In this document: positions 22,175-23,587 of the stretch, in pieces
Position numbering within the stretch: the stretch's first letter is position 1
How the letters are laid out: every line of letters begins with the position of its first letter
Position numbers and translations under genes: made by a program
Notes under the pieces: model-generated
What the model saw: only the letters and a program-made list of their open reading frames with translations
Databases searched by the model: none
Told to the model about the DNA's origin: nothing
From: a virus
Virus record (IMG/VR): IMGVR_UViG_3300030450_003829
Span: 1 to 23,587 of that record
Direction: 5' to 3' (one strand)
DNA length: 23,587 nucleotides

Positions 22175-23587
22175 ATGGCTAATCAGAATAATGTAAGATT
22201 TGTAGACAGCTTAAAAGTTGGTGCCTATAATGTATTAGATGAAAGTGCTGGGGAAGATGGAAGCTCAGGATCCTCGGGAACGAGTGGATCATCAGGTTCC
22301 TCTGGAACATCAGGAACATCTGGTACATCAGGAACATCTGGTTCAAGTGGTTCGTCTGGTACATCAGGAACATCTGGTGTAAAAGGTGATGAAGGATCAT
22401 CTGGTTCTTCAGGAACTAGTGGATCTTCAGGATCAAGTGGTACCTCTGGTACTTCAGGATCTGATGGTGCAGGTGGTTCGAGTGGCTCTTCTGGTACTAG
22501 TGGTTCATCTGGAACTTCTGGTGTAGACGGCTCTTCAGGTTCTTCTGGTACAAGCGGTACCTCAGGTTCATCAGGTACATCTGGTGAAGATGGAACTTCA
22601 GGTTCTTCAGGAACAAGTGGTTCATCTGGTTCAAGTGGTACTTCTGGTACATCTGGTTCTGATGGTTCATCTGGTTCAAGTGGTACATCTGGAACAAGTG
22701 GTTCATCTGGAACTTCTGGAATAGATGGAACTTCAGGTTCTTCAGGTACATCAGGTGTAGACGGCTCAAGTGGATCTTCTGGTACAAGTGGCTCAAGTGG
22801 TACTTCGGGATCAAGTGGATCTTCAGGTACAAGTGGAGATTCTGGTTCAAGTGGTAGCTCAGGAACAAGTGGTACAAGTGGTTCTTCAGGTACTTCTGGT
22901 ATAGATGGAAGTAGTGGTTCATCAGGTACTTCAGGAACTTCGGGACAAGATGGTTCATTTGGTGGTGCTTCTTTTGATTACACTTTTGAAACAGATACTG
23001 ATACATCAGATCCTGGCTCAGGAAAAGTTAAAGTAAATAATTCTACTCAACCTTCTGCAACAGCAGTATATATTAGTCAAACAGATGATGCTGGTAATAG
23101 TATAGAATCATTCTTAGAAACAGTACAATCTTCAACTGGTGCAGTAAATGGTCATATTAGAATATCAGATAAATTTAATACAAATGATTTCATTTTATGG
23201 GCAATTACAAATTTAACAGACAATGGGGATTGGTGGACATTAACTGTAAGTAATGAAGCTTCAGGTGGGAGTGCGTTTACAGATGGAGAAGATGTAATTT
23301 GTTCATTTGTAGTAACAGGTGATTCAGGTTCAAGTGGATCTTCAGGTACTTCTGGTACTTCAGGTGCAGATGGCACAAGTGGCTCATCAGGTACTTCAGG
23401 TATTGATGGCACAAGTGGAAGTTCAGGAACTTCAGGTGTAGATGGTACAAGTGGTTCTTCTGGTACTTCAGGTGATAGTGGATCAAGTGGATCTTCAGGA
23501 ACAAGTGGAAGTTCAGGTACTTCAGGTGATAGTGGATCAAGTGGATCTTCTGGAACAAGTGGTATAGATGGAACTTCAGGTTCATCA
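22175..23587 (+). CDS. Collagen-like Gly-Ser/Thr-Ser fibre (3' truncated by the window)
   Basis: The frame stays open from ATG 22175, 3 bases after the gp15-like stop, to the window end (471 residues, no stop). A 25-residue N-terminal head (NNVRFVDSLKVGAYNVLDES) probably attaches to the particle. Residues 26-260 are unbroken Gly-X-Y triplets, nearly all Gly-Ser-Ser or Gly-Thr-Ser, with a V/I/E/S/Q-D-G unit every 15-35 residues and no proline. A globular insert follows at about 261-381 (SDPGSGKVKVNNS, FILWAITNL, then DNGDWWTLTV), a type I recall from phage fibres between collagen-like stretches. A second Gly-X-Y run starts at 382 and continues past the window. It is probably a trimeric tail or head fibre; the attachment site is unknown. 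Confidence 0.9.
   Translation, partial: MANQNNVRFVDSLKVGAYNVLDESAGEDGSSGSSGTSGSSGSSGTSGTSGTSGTSGSSGSSGTSGTSGVKGDEGSSGSSGTSGSSGSSGTSGTSGSDGAGGSSGSSGTSGSSGTSGVDGSSGSSGTSGTSGSSGTSGEDGTSGSSGTSGSSGSSGTSGTSGSDGSSGSSGTSGTSGSSGTSGIDGTSGSSGTSGVDGSSGSSGTSGSSGTSGSSGSSGTSGDSGSSGSSGTSGTSGSSGTSGIDGSSGSSGTSGTSGQDGSFGGASFDYTFETDTDTSDPGSGKVKVNNSTQPSATAVYISQTDDAGNSIESFLETVQSSTGAVNGHIRISDKFNTNDFILWAITNLTDNGDWWTLTVSNEASGGSAFTDGEDVICSFVVTGDSGSSGSSGTSGTSGADGTSGSSGTSGIDGTSGSSGTSGVDGTSGSSGTSGDSGSSGSSGTSGSSGTSGDSGSSGSSGTSGIDGTSGSS
22250..22954 (+). repeat. Tandem Gly-X-Y coding repeats, block 1
   Basis: About 78 triplets of GGN-TCN/ACN-TCN type form degenerate 9- and 18-base units across the block. The codons vary freely at third positions, so the repeat is kept at protein level more than at DNA level. 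Confidence 0.9.
23318..23587 (+). repeat. Tandem Gly-X-Y coding repeats, block 2 (runs off the window)
   Basis: The same triplet repeats as block 1, restarting after the globular insert. A D-S-G triplet at its start and near 23471 and 23528, and A/I/V-D-G triplets in between, punctuate the run. Confidence 0.88.

Noticed and set aside
22250-22954. CRISPR-like repeat array
   Set aside because: The units are 9/18-base degenerate coding triplets without constant repeats separated by unique spacers.
22497-23006. A 169-codon open frame on the minus strand, rich in His, Leu and Tyr
   Set aside because: It is the mirror of the Gly-Ser/Thr-Ser coding repeats; such repeats are free of stops on the other strand by composition. 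The plus-strand frame is continuous and has collagen-like sense.
23277-23585. Minus-strand open frame near the right end
   Set aside because: It is antisense to the second collagen-like block and has the same composition artefact as the other mirror frame.
1-23587. tRNA or rRNA genes, integrase, transposase, attachment sites
   Set aside because: I looked for tRNA-like T-loops with CCA ends and for mobile-element motifs and saw none that I could support; gaps between genes are too short for most of them.

Overview
The window is a 23.6 kb, AT-rich, almost fully coding stretch of a tailed-phage genome with a T4-like (contractile-tail, 'gp' numbering below follows T4) virion module. Every supported gene is on the + strand. 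The likely host group is Bacteroidota, most likely a flavobacterium. Four things point there: genes start without a recognisable Shine-Dalgarno sequence, behind A/T-rich leaders; every readable stop codon is TAA; two promoter-like sites match the Bacteroidota -33 TTTG / -7 TAnnTTTG pattern with the same spacing; and one secreted protein has a typical Bacteroidota-style signal peptide ending in SFSQ. The host assignment is an inference.

Layout. 1-1015: the tail of an unknown gene and a 293-residue protein of unknown function, closed by a strong hairpin terminator. 1137-3272: a small 'metabolic' island with an FAD-dependent dehydrogenase, an 86-residue protein and a NadR-like P-loop ATPase, served by host-type promoters. 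3300-4556: a lysine/glutamate-rich protein, then two overlapping membrane/coiled-coil genes that look like a spanin-type lysis pair. 4558-8083: large terminase and portal. 8119-12366: four unrecognised genes in the place where T4 carries its small prohead-core genes. 12369-16036: prohead protease, scaffold and major capsid protein, ended by a terminator. 16270-19393: a small virion-type protein and two fibre-like genes sharing one N-terminal module, ended by a third terminator. 19472-22171: neck proteins gp13-like and gp14-like and a gp15-like tail terminator. 22175-end: a long collagen-like Gly-Ser-Ser/Gly-Thr-Ser fibre that runs off the window.

How the genes work together. The portal, scaffold, protease and major capsid protein build and mature the prohead. 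The terminase pumps DNA through the portal. The gp13/gp14-like proteins close the filled head and the gp15-like protein caps the tail for joining. The fibre genes probably decorate the neck, head or tail. A repeated box, ATATTTATAATAA, lies about 22-32 bases before the start codon of six genes and probably is the phage late promoter. Several non-structural-looking proteins start with short basic helices ending in an L/I-x-E motif, like T4 capsid-targeting peptides, so some unknown genes may encode proteins packaged inside the head.
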